Origin: a virus
Virus record (IMG/VR): IMGVR_UViG_3300045999_009132
Location: 1-39,033 of that record
Length of the DNA stretch: 39,033 bases
Direction: 5' to 3' (one strand)
Positions 31,741 through 38,159 of this stretch are shown here, in pieces (positions within the stretch are counted from its first letter, which is position 1; each line of letters opens with the position of its first letter). A program made the position numbers and the translations under genes. The notes under the pieces are model-generated. The model saw only the letters and a list, made by a program, of their open reading frames with translations, searched no databases and was not told where the DNA came from.

Positions 31741-31982
31741 GACAGCCCCCCGAAGATCACGGCTGCCGTGCTGGCCGTGACCAGCACGCACGCCGCCAGG
31801 TACAACACCAGCGCGCGCCAGGCGGAGCGGCGGAAGTCGGGCTCTTCGGCATCGGGCTCGGTGCCGATGTCGTTGGCGGCCTCGGCGGCCTGCACGAAGA
31901 CACCGGTCTCGCGCAGCCGGCCCTGCTGGTCGGCTCCGGCCGGGATGTAGGCGCTGCGTCGCGGGATGCGCGGGGCGGTCAT
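31737..31982 (-). CDS. Membrane protein, C-terminal anchor
   Basis: An 81-residue protein with a soluble N-terminal part and one membrane segment near the end (ALVLYLAACVLVTASTAAVI). A charged region (GTEPDAEEPDFRRSAWR) precedes the helix. ATG 31982 overlaps the upstream gene. It is one of three small membrane proteins in this operon; roles could include superinfection exclusion. No family recognised. Confidence 0.6.
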   Translation of the reverse strand: MTAPRIPRRSAYIPAGADQQGRLRETGVFVQAAEAANDIGTEPDAEEPDFRRSAWRALVLYLAACVLVTASTAAVIFGGLS

Positions 31983-32182
31983 GCCACACCCCCGGCCAGT
32001 TCGTGGACCAGCAGCAGCGTCAGCACGATGCCGATGCCAGTCGCCAGCAGGACCCCGCCCACGCGCTCGGCAAAGGGCACCGGCGACCGGTGTGCCTCGA
32101 TCGGATCCCAACGGCCCGGGCTCCACGACTCGGAAAATGTCCGGCCATGGATGACCCGCCGGTCTTCTGGCAGCCGGTTCAT
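31979..32182 (-). CDS. Small membrane protein
   Basis: A 67-residue protein with a basic N-terminus (NRLPEDRRVIHGRTF) and one membrane helix at the C-terminal end (VGGVLLATGIGIVLTLLLVH). It overlaps the genes on both sides by four bases. Located second in the leftward operon, so it should be made early after infection. Function unknown. Confidence 0.6.
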   Translation of the reverse strand: MNRLPEDRRVIHGRTFSESWSPGRWDPIEAHRSPVPFAERVGGVLLATGIGIVLTLLLVHELAGGVA

Positions 32183-32547
32183 GAGCCCGCCCTCCTGAGC
32201 GTGTGCCGCGGCTCGCGCCGCAGCTCGGTGATGCCGACTCCGAAGGTGCGCAGCAGCTCGCGCCGGCCGCCTTCGCGGGCCACGCGCTCGATAAGCATGG
32301 CCACCGTGCCGCGGGTCATCGGCGCGACGCCCGGGCGCTGCTTGCCAGTGCGAGCCACCGCGACGGCCTCGCAATGGAACGCCGGGCTGTACACCCTGGG
32401 GTTGCGGCCGGCGGCGCAGTCGACCTCGATGATCGGTGCCGGCGTCATGGCCGCCAGGGTGCAGGTCTTGCCCTGCGTGTGCCGGGCCAGCTTCACGCTG
32501 GCCAGCACAAGCGCCAGATCTCCGGCGCGAATCGTCTGCTCTGTCAT
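32179..32547 (-). CDS. First leftward operon protein, unknown
   Basis: A 122-residue protein and the first gene after the putative PL promoter. ATG 32547 is chosen for GGAGGG six bases upstream; ATG 32589 would place the start inside the operator area. Seen in it: LALVLASVKLARHTQGKTCT, IIEVDCAAG, and a basic end GITELRREPRHTLRRAGS. In lambda the first PL gene is the antiterminator N; this protein has a basic tail but is too long for N, so the analogy stops at position. Confidence 0.6.
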   Translation of the reverse strand: MTEQTIRAGDLALVLASVKLARHTQGKTCTLAAMTPAPIIEVDCAAGRNPRVYSPAFHCEAVAVARTGKQRPGVAPMTRGTVAMLIERVAREGGRRELLRTFGVGITELRREPRHTLRRAGS

Positions 32548-32592
32548 CTCGCCCTCCGCACTGCAAGCCGGCCCGGCGGGCCGTGTCATTGC

Positions 32593-32631
32593 GATAGTCG
32601 TGAGACTATCAAAAGGCTAGAAGCAAAGCAA
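32593..32631 (-). promoter_or_regulatory. Leftward early promoter with operator (PL-like)
   Basis: On the minus strand, -35 TTGCTT (32631-32626) is 17 bases from TAGTCT (32608-32603), with TG just upstream as an extended -10. The inverted repeat GATAGTC (32593-32599), spacer GTGA, GACTATC (32604-32610) covers the -10, as expected of a repressor site. It stands just ahead of the long leftward operon. The GATAGTC motif differs from the CCTAG operators beside the CI-like gene, so a different repressor may bind. Confidence 0.6.
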
Positions 32632-32731
32632 GAGAACTGCGCGAAATTGCCGAACCGCGGTGCTGCCGCAACGGTCAACTCCCCCAAAAGAGGGAAGCGC
32701 GCAGGCGCTGCAGCACCTGCAATCGCGCGGT

Positions 32732-33028
32732 ATGCACAGGTCGCACCACCTCCGCCGGCTACGCGAGAGCTCGGCGTACCCGATCTACCGCGCGCTCGTG
32801 GGGCTGCTCACGAGCGTGACGCTGCTGCTGTCGGTGGGCTTGGTGGCCTTGGGGCTGTGGCTGGCCACTTCGCTGGGCCAGACAAACGGCGGCTGGGCCA
32901 GCGTAGGCGCGGGCCTGCTGCTGGCGCTGTGGGCGCTGGTGCTGCGCGAGGTGCTGCTGATGGTGGCCGACCGAACCGACGCCACGCTCGACCTGGCGGC
33001 GCGCGCGGCCGAGCAAAGCCCAAAGTAG
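32732..33028 (+). CDS. Two-helix membrane protein, possible exclusion protein
   Basis: A 98-residue protein with a basic N-terminus and two membrane segments (residues about 21-46 and 55-74: LVGLLTSVTLLLSVGLVALG and VGAGLLLALWALVL). A soluble tail follows. GTG 32660 is an alternative start; neither has a strong ribosome site. It lies alone between PL and the CI-like gene and points toward the latter. In lambda the same spot holds the exclusion genes rexA/rexB and sieB; that role is speculative here. Confidence 0.55.
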   Translation: MHRSHHLRRLRESSAYPIYRALVGLLTSVTLLLSVGLVALGLWLATSLGQTNGGWASVGAGLLLALWALVLREVLLMVADRTDATLDLAARAAEQSPK

Positions 33029-33072
33029 GCGCCCGGCCGGCGCCTGGTGGCTGGCCTACTGCGCCAGCGGCC

Positions 33073-33561
33073 TCATTCCTGCCCGCCGGCCTGCGCCAGC
33101 TCGGCGGTGCTCAAGACGTGCAGCAGCATGTCGAAGTACTCCATGCTGCCGCCTGTGCTGGCCCATGACGACAGCACGGCTGCGGCCACGCGGCGCCGCT
33201 CGTCAGACGGCAGCCGCCGAAGCGCGCCGCCGATCTCCATCAGTGCCAGGCGCAGGCTGCGCGGCGCCAGCGGCACCAAGTTGTCGCCGGCCGCTTGCGC
33301 GTTGCTGGCGTGGTCGGCCGAGCGTTCAGCAACCAGGGCGGGCGCCAGCCAGTCCGGGAAGGCCTTGGTCAGCCTGCGCCGAATGGAGGTGCCCACGCTG
33401 CGCGGCTTGCCCGTCGAAGCGTTGGAGCGCTGGGTGGCGATCTGGTAGAGCGACTGGTCGTTCACGCCTGCAGCCGCCGCCACCGCCTGGTAGCTGCCCA
33501 CGCGCAGGCACAGCCGTTGCAGCGCTGCGACAAGCGGGTCATCGGTGTGTGGGAATTCCAT
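33073..33561 (-). CDS. CI-like repressor, helix-turn-helix
   Basis: Probable prophage repressor of 162 residues. The N-terminal half has a helix-turn-helix: VGSYQAVAAAAGVNDQSLYQ then GKPRSVGTSIRRRLTKAF. No S24 peptidase (LexA-type) domain follows, so induction would not be by RecA-type self-cleavage; the C-terminal helices (LPSDERRRVAAAVLSSWA) could serve oligomerisation. It is divergent from the Cro-like gene, with paired CTAGG operators between. A -10-like TAGAAA on its strand (33575-33570) would start the transcript almost at the ATG, as for lambda cI from pRM. Confidence 0.75.
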   Translation of the reverse strand: MEFPHTDDPLVAALQRLCLRVGSYQAVAAAAGVNDQSLYQIATQRSNASTGKPRSVGTSIRRRLTKAFPDWLAPALVAERSADHASNAQAAGDNLVPLAPRSLRLALMEIGGALRRLPSDERRRVAAAVLSSWASTGGSMEYFDMLLHVLSTAELAQAGGQE

Positions 33562-33572
33562 GCGCCGAGTTT

Positions 33573-33634
33573 CTAGGATGCGTCTAGGCCGTAAAAGCGC
33601 CGTATGCTTGCTTTTTACCTAGCAAGCGCCTAGG
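33573..33634. promoter_or_regulatory. Operator pair between CI-like and Cro-like genes
   Basis: The 81-base divergent gap has two similar palindromic sites: CTAGGATGCGTCTAGG (33573-33588) and CCTAGCAAGCGCCTAGG (33618-33634). Both have CTAG-type half-sites around a GCG centre. One lies by the CI-like gene start and the other over the rightward promoter. They are the natural binding sites for the two regulators. Confidence 0.7.
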
Positions 33635-33636
33635 AT
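33608..33636 (+). promoter_or_regulatory. Rightward early promoter (PR-like)
   Basis: -35 TTGCTT (33608-33613), 17-base spacer, -10 TAGGAT (33631-33636). The operator CCTAGCAAGCGCCTAGG lies within the spacer and -10. The start point would be near 33643, the ATG of the Cro-like gene itself, so the message may be leaderless; no Shine-Dalgarno precedes that ATG. Confidence 0.65.
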
Positions 33637-33642
33637 CGCCGC

Positions 33643-33915
33643 ATGACAGCAGTTTCACCAATTCTGCGCAAGGCGGCGGCGAAGCAGCTGGGGCTGAACG
33701 AGCAGTACCTGTACCAGTGCCTCAGCGGCAGGGTGCGCACGCCCGTAGAGCGCTGCCCGGGCCTGGAGCGTGCCCTCGGGGGCCTGGTCACGGCCGAGCA
33801 ACTTCGCCCCGACGTGCGCTGGGTGCGCATCCCGGACGAGAGCTGGCCGCACCCCGCCGGCCGCCCACTGATTGACGTCGCCGCCCCGGCGGCCGAGGAG
33901 CCCGCGCATGGCTGA
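33643..33915 (+). CDS. Cro-like / YdaS-type regulator
   Basis: A 90-residue regulator divergent from the CI-like gene. The first 40 residues (SPILRKAAAKQLGLNEQYLYQC, cited in part: KQLGLNEQYLYQCLSGRVR) form a helix-turn-helix of the YdaS/Cro type, and VERCPGLERALGG followed by LRPDVRWVRIP is the conserved tail of that family. It should act against the repressor to favour lytic growth. Its ATG is at the presumed transcription start, suggesting leaderless translation. Confidence 0.8.
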   Translation: MTAVSPILRKAAAKQLGLNEQYLYQCLSGRVRTPVERCPGLERALGGLVTAEQLRPDVRWVRIPDESWPHPAGRPLIDVAAPAAEEPAHG

Positions 33916-34150
33916 CGCCACCTTCACCGTGCGCCTGGCGCGCGAAGACGTCGACGCCATCGACACGCTGCTGCGCGAGGTGCGCGCGCTGCGTGCGCAG
34001 CTCGCCGGCGAGCCTATCCCGCTGCCCCAGCCGACCGCCTTCGAGCGCGACTTCGGCGGCTGGATGGAGGCGCACGGCGCCGTGCGCGTCGACGAGCCGG
34101 CTACGCCTGGATGTGCGGCCCCGGCCGCGGCGTCAGCGGCTCGCCGTTGA
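33908..34150 (+). CDS. Small rightward protein, unknown
   Basis: An 80-residue protein that overlaps the Cro-like gene by eight bases. It begins ADATFTVRLAREDVDAIDTL and continues with a short coil (LREVRALRAQLAG), then FERDFGGWMEAHGAVRVDEP and an Ala-rich tail. Its last 50 bases overlap the end of the minus-strand gene at 34101. No known family; the first half could be a small dimerisation helix. Confidence 0.6.
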   Translation: MADATFTVRLAREDVDAIDTLLREVRALRAQLAGEPIPLPQPTAFERDFGGWMEAHGAVRVDEPATPGCAAPAAASAARR

Positions 34151-34331
34151 GTGCGCTCTCGATGAGCCGCAGTTTCCGAAGCCCGTCTTGCACGAGCCGC
34201 ATCTGCAGCTCGCTCAAGCTCATGTCCGTCTGCGGCAAGTGGGCCTCGAGCTTCATCCAGCCGTCGCTGCCCCCGTACATCTCGGCGGTGACGGTGAGCC
34301 CGGCCGGCGTCGTGCGGATGGTGATTTCCAT
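34101..34331 (-). CDS. Minus-strand small protein in the early region
   Basis: A 76-residue protein read opposite to its neighbours. Support comes from a strong ribosome site (GAGGAGGG) before ATG 34331 and from a sensible sequence: EITIRTTPAGLTVTAEMYGG, then a helix SLSELQMRLVQDGLRKLRLI. It overlaps the tail of the gene at 33908, so both may not be expressed together. It might be prophage-expressed or antisense to the rightward transcript. Function unknown. Confidence 0.6.
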   Translation of the reverse strand: MEITIRTTPAGLTVTAEMYGGSDGWMKLEAHLPQTDMSLSELQMRLVQDGLRKLRLIESALNGEPLTPRPGPHIQA

Positions 34332-34458
34332 GGGTGCCCTCCTCGTGTCGGTGGTTGGTGTCGGAGCCGCCAGCGTACACCGGGCCGGGCGCCCGCCCCG
34401 TGTCTCCTCCGCGGCACTCACCACGCGCGTTCACTCCCGGCGCGCGGGCCACGGCTTC

Positions 34459-34494
34459 GCCCCGGGCCTTGCGGCCTGGGGCGTTTTTTCTTCT
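34459..34494 (+). terminator. Intrinsic terminator (tR1 position)
   Basis: Stem GCCCCGGGCC (34459-34468), loop TTGC, GGCCTGGGGC (34473-34482) with one G-T pair, followed by G and six T (34484-34489) then CTTCTT. It would stop rightward transcription after the Cro-like unit and before the CII-like gene, exactly the place of lambda tR1. It lies in a 185-base stretch (34332-34516) with no gene. Confidence 0.85.
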
Positions 34495-34516
34495 TGCTGA
34501 CATGGCCCGCGAGCCG

Positions 34517-34711
34517 TCAACGCTCCAGCGCCAGGTCTTGCAGGGCCTGCAGTGTGAGTTCCATCTGGCCGACCAGCTGCACGCAGGCCTGCCTGTCGGC
34601 GCGCACGCGCTGCAGCTGCGCCAGCAGGCAGCCCAGCGCCTGCCCATCGAACCCGGCCGCCTGGGCCGCTGCGCCAGCCAGGTGCTGGCCAAGTAGGTGA
34701 TCTGTCGTCAT
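34517..34711 (-). CDS. Small minus-strand protein before CII, unknown
   Basis: A 64-residue protein divergent from the CII-like gene; the two ATGs overlap in CATG (34709-34712). The chain is helical and rich in Gln, Leu and Ala (LLGQHLAGAAAQAAGFDGQA, then LLAQLQRVRADRQACVQLV). It ends just after the tR1-like terminator, which faces the other way. Similar small proteins lie here in related prophages. Function unknown and expression not certain. Confidence 0.5.
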   Translation of the reverse strand: MTTDHLLGQHLAGAAAQAAGFDGQALGCLLAQLQRVRADRQACVQLVGQMELTLQALQDLALER

Positions 34712-35012
34712 GAGCGAATCATCCGATCGAGTGCCGGAAATGGCACGCAACATCGAGGGCCACCTGTTGCGCGTGCTTGCAGAGCGAAGCCAGGCCCGGG
34801 TGGCCGACGCCATCGGCGTGGACGAGAGCACCATGAGCCGGTGGGTGGCGGCTGAAAGCGGCTTGCGCCGAGCCTGCGAGGTGATCGCGGCGCTCGGCCT
34901 GCGCCTGCGGCCGGCTCATCAGCCCGACTTCAGCGAAACGTACGTCGCCGCCCTGGAAACGCTGGCCCGCGAGCAGCTTGACCGCCGGAAGAACAGCAGA
35001 GGCGGCGCATGA
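34710..35012 (+). CDS. CII-like transcription activator
   Basis: A 100-residue protein with the CII pattern: MARNIEGHLLRVLAERSQ, then a helix-turn-helix RVADAIGVDESTMSRWVA, then a short helix and a basic tail (EQLDRRKNSRGG). CII acts as a tetramer and directs lysogeny by activating repressor and integrase promoters. Its place after tR1 and before the replication genes is as in lambda. A CII-type direct repeat (TTGC-N6-TTGC) was not located with confidence. Confidence 0.8.
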   Translation: MSESSDRVPEMARNIEGHLLRVLAERSQARVADAIGVDESTMSRWVAAESGLRRACEVIAALGLRLRPAHQPDFSETYVAALETLAREQLDRRKNSRGGA

Positions 35013-35036
35013 GCCGCGGCCTCAAGGGGGGGCTTG

Positions 35037-35252
35037 ATGGCCGCCGGTGACCGCTGGCGCCTGCCCGACGGGCGCGAAGCCCTGGAGCTGGGCGGCTCGG
35101 CCGGCGGCCTGCTGCGCGTGGCGCCGTTCGCCCCCAACTGGCCATTCCCGGCGCCGCCCGAAGTGGCCGCCCGGCGCTTGTGCCAGCGGCTGCCCAGCCG
35201 CTACCTGCACGGCCAGGTGCCGGCTGAGCCTGTCGAGGAGGCTCGCTGGTGA
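35037..35252 (+). CDS. Small protein before primase, unknown
   Basis: A 71-residue protein. The run of G at 35025-35032 is an adequate ribosome site for ATG 35037 (TTG 35034 is the alternative). Sequence: GDRWRLPDGREALELGGSAG, then LLRVAPFAPNWPFPAPP and a basic C-terminal helix. The stop overlaps the GTG of the primase gene. This short protein often stands before phage primases, but no function is known. Confidence 0.55.
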   Translation: MAAGDRWRLPDGREALELGGSAGGLLRVAPFAPNWPFPAPPEVAARRLCQRLPSRYLHGQVPAEPVEEARW

Positions 35253-36211
35253 CACCGCAGGACGTGGTGGGCCAGATGATCGCCGCGGGCCTGGACGTGC
35301 CGCCGCAGCCGCTCGACCTGAGCGGCAAGGTGCGGCGCTTTGGGCCCAAGAAGGCGCACTGGTACAGCCTGCGCGAGATCCGCACCGACGGTGGCAGCTA
35401 CGTGGTGGTGGGCAGTTTCGGCGACTGGCGAAGCGGCAAGCACCGGGTGGACGTGGACTGGAAGGGCATCAGCGAAGAGGAGAGGGCGCAGCTGCAGGCC
35501 CGCCGCCAGGCGCAGGCCGAGGCCGAGGCCCGCGAGCGTGCCGCCGCGGCCGAGCAGGCCGCCATGTCTGCCGCCGAGCTGTGGGCGCAGGCGGCCCGCA
35601 CGGGTGAGAGCCCGTATTTGGCTCGCAAGGGCGTAGACCCCGAGGCGTGCCGCTACCTGCCCGGCGGTGCCATCGTGGTGCCGCTGCTGCGCTACGACGC
35701 GCCGCGCGAGTCGGCGCTGCGTGGTGCGCAGGTCATCCAGGCCAGCGGCATCAAGCGCTTCACGCGCGGCTTCGCCAAGGTGGGTGCCGCGCTGCGCCTG
35801 GGCCATGTGGTGGTCGGCGAGCCCATCCTGATCTGCGAGGGCTACGCCACGGGCCTGACGCTGCGCATGGCCGTGCAGCGCCGGCTGCCGGTGGTGGTGG
35901 CGCTCGACGCGGGCAACCTGCAGCCTGTGGCCGAAGTGCTGCGCGCCCTGTACCCCGACAGCCGCCTGCTGATCTGCGCCGACGACGACTGGCGCACCAA
36001 GGGCAACCCGGGCCGCGAGAAGGCGCACCGGGCGGCCCGCTCGATCACGGACACCGCCTACACCTGGCCGTACTTCGCGCCAGGCCGACGCGCACCCAAG
36101 GACACCGACTTCAACGACTTGCACGCACGAGAGGGCCTGGGCGTGGTGCGCCGGCAGCTCAGGCACGTGCTGCCCCTCATCGGTTCGGAACTGTTGAATG
36201 CCGCAGCCTGA
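35249..36211 (+). CDS. Toprim-domain primase
   Basis: A 320-residue primase that should make RNA primers for phage replication. An N-terminal domain (1-75, VRRFGPKKAHWYSLREI) is followed by a Glu/Ala-rich coiled linker (about 80-120), then the Toprim fold: E197 in LICEGYATG, D220 in ALDAGN, and the DDD at 245-247 in ICADDDWRTKGNPG. No zinc finger is present at the N-terminus, so it is the type that pairs with a separate helicase. The start GTG 35249 overlaps the previous stop. Confidence 0.88.
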   Translation: MTPQDVVGQMIAAGLDVPPQPLDLSGKVRRFGPKKAHWYSLREIRTDGGSYVVVGSFGDWRSGKHRVDVDWKGISEEERAQLQARRQAQAEAEARERAAAAEQAAMSAAELWAQAARTGESPYLARKGVDPEACRYLPGGAIVVPLLRYDAPRESALRGAQVIQASGIKRFTRGFAKVGAALRLGHVVVGEPILICEGYATGLTLRMAVQRRLPVVVALDAGNLQPVAEVLRALYPDSRLLICADDDWRTKGNPGREKAHRAARSITDTAYTWPYFAPGRRAPKDTDFNDLHAREGLGVVRRQLRHVLPLIGSELLNAAA

Positions 36212-37652
36212 GAACGTCATCCCGATGCCAGATACTCCTCCCCCCTCCGATGGCGGCGCTGCCGCGCCCAAAGGGGGGAGGGGGCAGCAGCGCAAGCGCA
36301 AGTCGTCGAGCATCAACCTCGGCAACTACACGCGCCTGATGGAAGGCTTCGCGCTGATCTACGGCACGAAGACCGCCTGGGACGAGGAAACCCACCGCAT
36401 CGTGACCATCGAGTCTCTGCGGCTGGCGATGACCTCCGACAGCGTCAAGGCCTGGCTGAACACGCCCACGCGCCGGATGGTGCTGCCGGAGCAGCTCATG
36501 TTCGAGCCCGGGCAGCAGCTGCCCGAAGGCTGCATCCAGCTCTTCGCCGGCCTGGAGCTGGAGCCGCTGCCCTGCGAACGGGAAGAGGTGCGGCCCATGC
36601 TCGACCTGCTCAAGCACCTGTGCTCGCAGAGCGCGCACACGGCCGAGGGCCTGCGCGAGGTGATGCACTGGATCCTGTGCTGGCAGGCCCTGCCGCTGCA
36701 GCGCATCGGCGCCAAGATGCAGACGGCCGTGGTCATGCACGGCCCGCAGGGCACCGGCAAGAACCTCTACTGGGACGTCTGGCGCGACATCTACGGGCGC
36801 TACGGCGTCACCGTCGGCCAGGTCGAGCTCGAAGACAAGTTCAACGGGTGGCTCAGCCAGAAGCTGGCCATCATCGGTGACGAGGTGGTCAGCCGGCAGG
36901 AGATGTTCCACAACAAGAACCGGCTGAAGCTGATCGTCACGCAGGAAACCAAGTTTCCGATCCGCGAGATCCAGCAGCCGACGCGCTGGGAGAGCAACCA
37001 CGCCAACGTGGTGTTCCTGTCCAACGAGAGCCAGCCCCTGGCGCTGGAGGAGCGTGACCGGCGCTACATGGTCGTCTACACCCCGCTGGCCGACGAAACC
37101 GGGCTGTATCACCGCGTGCGCGACTTCCTGGCCGCTGACGGCGCCCGCAAGTGGCTGCACTTCCTGCAGCACTACCCCATAGGCTCGTTCGACCGCCACA
37201 CCAAGCCGCTGATGACGGCCGCCAAGACGGCGCTGGTGCAGGCCGGCTGGCGGCCCGAGGAACGCTTCGCGCACGAGTGGATGGAGGGTCTCCTTCCCCT
37301 CCCCATCAGGGTGTGTTCCGCCGAGCAGCTGTACCGCGCCTTCCGCCGCTGGTGCGACGTGACCGGCGAACGCTTCGCGCCGGCCCAGGGCAAGTTCACC
37401 GACAGCGTGCGCCGTTGGCTGGTGGAGCACGCGGGCTCAGACCAGCGCGGCCTGCGGCTCGTCTACAAGGTCGTGGCGCTCGACCGCGAGGAGGGCGGCC
37501 GCAAGGCCGTGCGCTGCTGGCTGCCTGCCGGCCTGGGGCCGCCCGAAGGCATCAGCGAAGGCGCCTGGGCGGCCGACAGCGTGGAGACCTACGAGCGTGC
37601 GCTGCGCGCGTACTGCCGTGCCGTCAACGGCGGCACGGAGGAGGCTGCATGA
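36198..37652 (+). CDS. Replicative helicase, SF3-like (DUF5906)
   Basis: A 484-residue P-loop ATPase of the phage DUF5906/SF3 group, the motor of the phage replisome with the upstream Toprim primase. Walker A GPQGTGKN (182-189, K188), Walker B AIIGDEV, then the sensor segment VVFLSNESQPLALEERDRRY and a C-terminal winged-helix-like domain (about 375-460). The first 40 residues are low complexity and carry a DNA hairpin (36238-36280). The ATG overlaps the end of the primase gene by 14 bases. The origin-like array begins ten bases after its stop. Confidence 0.9.
   Translation: MPQPENVIPMPDTPPPSDGGAAAPKGGRGQQRKRKSSSINLGNYTRLMEGFALIYGTKTAWDEETHRIVTIESLRLAMTSDSVKAWLNTPTRRMVLPEQLMFEPGQQLPEGCIQLFAGLELEPLPCEREEVRPMLDLLKHLCSQSAHTAEGLREVMHWILCWQALPLQRIGAKMQTAVVMHGPQGTGKNLYWDVWRDIYGRYGVTVGQVELEDKFNGWLSQKLAIIGDEVVSRQEMFHNKNRLKLIVTQETKFPIREIQQPTRWESNHANVVFLSNESQPLALEERDRRYMVVYTPLADETGLYHRVRDFLAADGARKWLHFLQHYPIGSFDRHTKPLMTAAKTALVQAGWRPEERFAHEWMEGLLPLPIRVCSAEQLYRAFRRWCDVTGERFAPAQGKFTDSVRRWLVEHAGSDQRGLRLVYKVVALDREEGGRKAVRCWLPAGLGPPEGISEGAWAADSVETYERALRAYCRAVNGGTEEAA
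36238..36280. repeat. G/C-run inverted repeat in helicase 5' end
   Basis: CTCCCCCCT (36238-36246) and AGGGGGGAG (36272-36280) form a perfect 9-base stem within codons about 14-28 of the helicase, giving a low-complexity peptide (PPPSDGGAAAPKGGRGQ). It looks like an inserted palindrome. It could affect translation of the helicase, or represent a small repeat element that moved in. Confidence 0.5.
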
Positions 37653-37661
37653 GCGCGGTTT

Positions 37662-37858
37662 GTTACGCGGCTGCCGCCTCTGTTACGCGGGCCGTTACGC
37701 GCAAAACCCGCGTCGTTACGCGGTTTACGCGTGTTACGGGGCTCCGCGCGTACACACATGCACGCCCGCGCACGCACGTAGAGCAAACCCCCGTAACAGC
37801 CGTAACACGCGTAACGACGCGGGTTTCACGCGTAACGCCCGCGTAACACCCGCGTAAC
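37662..37858. repeat. Inverted iteron array, probable replication origin
   Basis: Eight exact copies of GTTACGCG: four forward (37662, 37682, 37694, 37715) and four inverted as CGCGTAAC (37808, 37829, 37840, 37851). Near copies sit inside (TTTACGCG 37724, GTTACGGG 37733, CCCGTAAC 37790, GCCGTAAC 37799). The array is symmetric about 37765; a perfect 19-base inverted pair, AAACCCGCGTCGTTACGCG, spans 37704-37722 and 37808-37826. It follows the helicase gene. An open reading frame through it (37649-37846) only encodes a VTR repeat and is not taken as a gene. Confidence 0.75.
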
Positions 37859-37868
37859 GACTCACCCC

Positions 37869-38159
37869 ATGACCATGAAGCAAGAAGAACCGGAGAAGAA
37901 GGCAAGGGTGGTGATGCCGCACACCGCCGCCTTGATCGACGAGCTTCGCGCAGCGCTCGGCCGCGAGCTGATCGACGGCGCCATTGCAGCCGGCCAACGC
38001 GCCCGGCGCGAGTACCAGCGGCGCGTGGCCACCGTCGGCCAGGCTGCTGCCGACGCCTGGCTGGCCAACCAGCGCTTCCCGCAAGGCTGCTTCTGGGCCA
38101 GCGAGGGCGAGCACGAGGTGGGCGTGCGGATGACACCAGACGGGCGGGCGGCATGCTGA
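37869..38159 (+). CDS. Small protein after origin, unknown
   Basis: A 96-residue protein with a highly charged start (KQEEPEKKARVVMPHTAALI), a helix of Ala/Arg (GAIAAGQRARREYQRRVATV) and an end FPQGCFWASEGEHEVGVRMT. Its stop overlaps the start of the tail protein gene. No ribosome site is obvious, and the ATG is close to the last iteron, so the array could influence its expression. Function unknown. Confidence 0.6.
   Translation: MTMKQEEPEKKARVVMPHTAALIDELRAALGRELIDGAIAAGQRARREYQRRVATVGQAAADAWLANQRFPQGCFWASEGEHEVGVRMTPDGRAAC

Noticed and set aside
35009-35050. 13-codon frame (ATGA overlap with the CII-like stop)
   Set aside because: Too short to support as a gene, and the G-run inside it serves better as the ribosome site for ATG 35037.
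37649-37846. 65-codon reading frame through the iteron array (overlapping the helicase stop)
   Set aside because: Its peptide is only a VTR-type repeat produced by the GTTACGCG copies; the DNA repeats and their symmetry explain it better than a protein.
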